From Pedosphaera sp. (GTDB taxonomy: Bacteria; Verrucomicrobiota; Verrucomicrobiia; Limisphaerales; SIAT01): a stretch of DNA of 6,880 nt. A program made the translations under genes and the position numbers. Under the pieces are notes generated by a model. The model was not told where the DNA came from and did no database searches. It worked only from the letters and a program-made list of their open reading frames with translations. The stretch spans positions 1 through 6,880 of the forward strand of contig SIAT01000096.1 of the NCBI GenBank assembly GCA_009691645.1, given 5' to 3'. Position 1 is the first letter of the stretch; each line of letters starts with the position of its first letter. Positions 6,493 to 6,880 of this stretch are shown one piece after another.

Positions 6493-6526
6493 TTCCATGA
6501 AACGACTTCTTCCATGAAACGACTTC
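6493..6526 (+). repeat. Perfect 17-bp tandem duplication across a start codon
   Basis: TTCCATGAAACGACTTC occurs twice back to back (6493-6509 and 6510-6526) without a mismatch. Each copy contains an ATG (6497 and 6514). Because 17 is not a multiple of three, the first ATG reads only M-K-R-L-L-P before TGA at 6515-6517, which overlaps the second ATG as ATGA. Perfect identity suggests a recent slippage event or an assembly duplication. Confidence 0.9.
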
Positions 6527-6705
6527 CACCCCGGACATTTCTTCTCCTCGTCGCCGCATTTTTTCACTCCGGCATCTCCGCGTTCGCCGCTGAGCCGTTC
6601 AACACGCCGGAGAATGGCATCTCGACCACCGTCGAGCCCACGAAGGAACATCCGCGGAGTTCCGAGGGCGGGTTTGCCGCGCTGGACCGCCGCGATGCGG
6701 CCTAA
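6514..6705 (+). pseudogene. Truncated N-terminus of a sialidase-like (BNR-repeat) exported protein
   Basis: A 63-codon ORF. Residues 1-26 form a clear Sec signal peptide: basic M-K-R, hydrophobic F-L-L-L-V-A-A-F-F, and A-F-A-A before Glu27. The mature start includes V-E-P-T-K-E-H-P-R-S-S-E-G-G-F-A-A-L, which resembles the opening of secreted sialidase-family proteins (typically H-P-R-N-S-E-G-S-F before the first beta-propeller blade). After A-L the similarity stops and TAA follows at 6703-6705. An intact sialidase-family protein has about 350-400 residues and Asp-box repeats, none of which appear in the 175 nt downstream. I read it as a gene remnant cut by deletion or rearrangement. A genuine short secreted peptide is possible but less likely. 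The start codon lies in the second copy of the 17-bp duplication, 48 nt after the oxidoreductase stop. Confidence 0.5.
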
Positions 6706-6717
6706 CGACCCAAGCTC

Positions 6718-6775
6718 AGCGACGGCGGCCACGAGGCGCGCCGATTTCAACCGCGACGGCCCGCCGCCGTTCGCT
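6718..6775. repeat. GC-rich inverted repeat after the truncated gene
   Basis: AGCGACGGCGGC (6718-6729) pairs with GCCGCCGT (6763-6770) plus CGCT (6772-6775): 12 bp with a single bulged T at 6771 and a 33-nt loop. No T-run follows, so it is not a standard intrinsic terminator. High local GC makes chance pairing fairly likely. Confidence 0.35.
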
Positions 6776-6792
6776 GCAGCGCAGAGATAGTC

Positions 6793-6829
6793 ATGCACTG
6801 TAACCACAGTGTGTTATGGGTTACTGCAT
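6793..6829. repeat. Inverted repeat with nested hairpin in the AT-richer end
   Basis: ATGCA-CT-GTAACC (6793-6805) pairs with GGTTAC-TGCAT (6819-6829): 11 bp with a 2-nt bulge and a 13-nt loop. A competing compact hairpin, CACTGT-AACC-ACAGTG (6796-6811), shares the left arm, so two mutually exclusive folds are possible. No gene reads through here. It could be a small palindromic element, a transposon end or a regulatory leader for something beyond the edge. Confidence 0.4.
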
Positions 6830-6836
6830 TGCTAGA

Positions 6837-6854
6837 ATGACAGTTTTGTGTCAT
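6837..6854. repeat. Short hairpin near the right edge
   Basis: ATGACA (6837-6842) and TGTCAT (6849-6854) form a 6-bp perfect stem with a 6-nt loop. The right arm is part of GTCATGC (6850-6856), which also occurs as a direct copy at 6790-6796, so the AT-richer block between them is bracketed by a 7-nt direct repeat. The evidence is weak because both motifs are short. Confidence 0.3.
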
Positions 6855-6880
6855 GCTGCTCTGTATGAACCGGCCTTTGT

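Noticed and set aside
6695..6790. 31-codon ORF containing A-D-F-N-R-D-G, resembling FG-GAP or dockerin-type calcium loops
   Set aside because: One short motif in a tiny ORF of GC-rich sequence, with no second repeat or family context; most likely chance.
1..6880. CRISPR arrays, tRNA or rRNA genes, toxin-antitoxin pairs, defence genes
   Set aside because: None is visible: no regularly spaced repeats, no cloverleaf-like segments and no matching protein motifs.

Overview
The window is 6.9 kb of GC-rich bacterial DNA with every plausible gene on the + strand. Three things suggest a heterotrophic member of the PVC group, most likely Verrucomicrobiota: the family mix (dienelactone-hydrolase-type esterase, DapA-family aldolase, Gfo/Idh/MocA oxidoreductase, peptide-amidase-like enzyme, sialidase remnant), signal peptides of the MKRxTFLK type, and mostly absent Shine-Dalgarno motifs. 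This is inference from family resemblance. No marker gene is present, so confidence in the phylum is modest.

Layout. (1) Positions 3-1273: an alpha/beta-hydrolase gene whose frame is open to the left edge. It carries an N-terminal segment resembling the front domain of DUF4838/GH67-type proteins and is broken near its 3' end by a one-base frameshift that separates the catalytic His from Ser and Asp. (2) 1286-2326: an extended-SDR (NAD-dependent epimerase/dehydratase family) protein. (3) 2313-3374: a DapA/N-acetylneuraminate-lyase superfamily aldolase overlapping gene 2 by 14 nt, with a 37-nt double palindrome inserted in frame. (4) 3375-3792: 418 nt with no intact gene. It holds a frameshifted remnant with a signal peptide (3396-3681), a 13-nt direct repeat spaced 22 nt and a small hairpin. 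(5) 3793-5391: an exported peptide-amidase-like amidase. (6) 5443-6465: a Gfo/Idh/MocA oxidoreductase. (7) 6493-6526: a perfect 17-bp tandem duplication across a start codon, followed by a 63-codon truncated sialidase-like N-terminus (6514-6705). (8) 6706-6880: no gene; a GC-rich inverted repeat, then a distinctly AT-richer end with two more hairpins.

How it may work together. Esterase, SDR and aldolase are tightly packed and look like one transcription unit. With the downstream amidase and oxidoreductase they would suit breakdown of a decorated (acylated or amidated) sugar or sugar acid: release of ester or amide groups, oxidation or epimerisation by the two Rossmann enzymes, and retro-aldol cleavage by the DapA homologue. 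The substrate cannot be read from the sequence. The sialidase-like remnant hints at sialic-acid-like or host/algal glycans, but it is broken.

The striking feature is decay and rearrangement: two frameshifted genes, one truncated gene, a possible domain chimera, a fresh tandem duplication and a palindromic insertion, all in under 7 kb. Some of the one-base events may be sequencing errors. I found no clear novel defence or mobile system. The best candidate for something under-described is the in-frame palindromic element in the aldolase gene.
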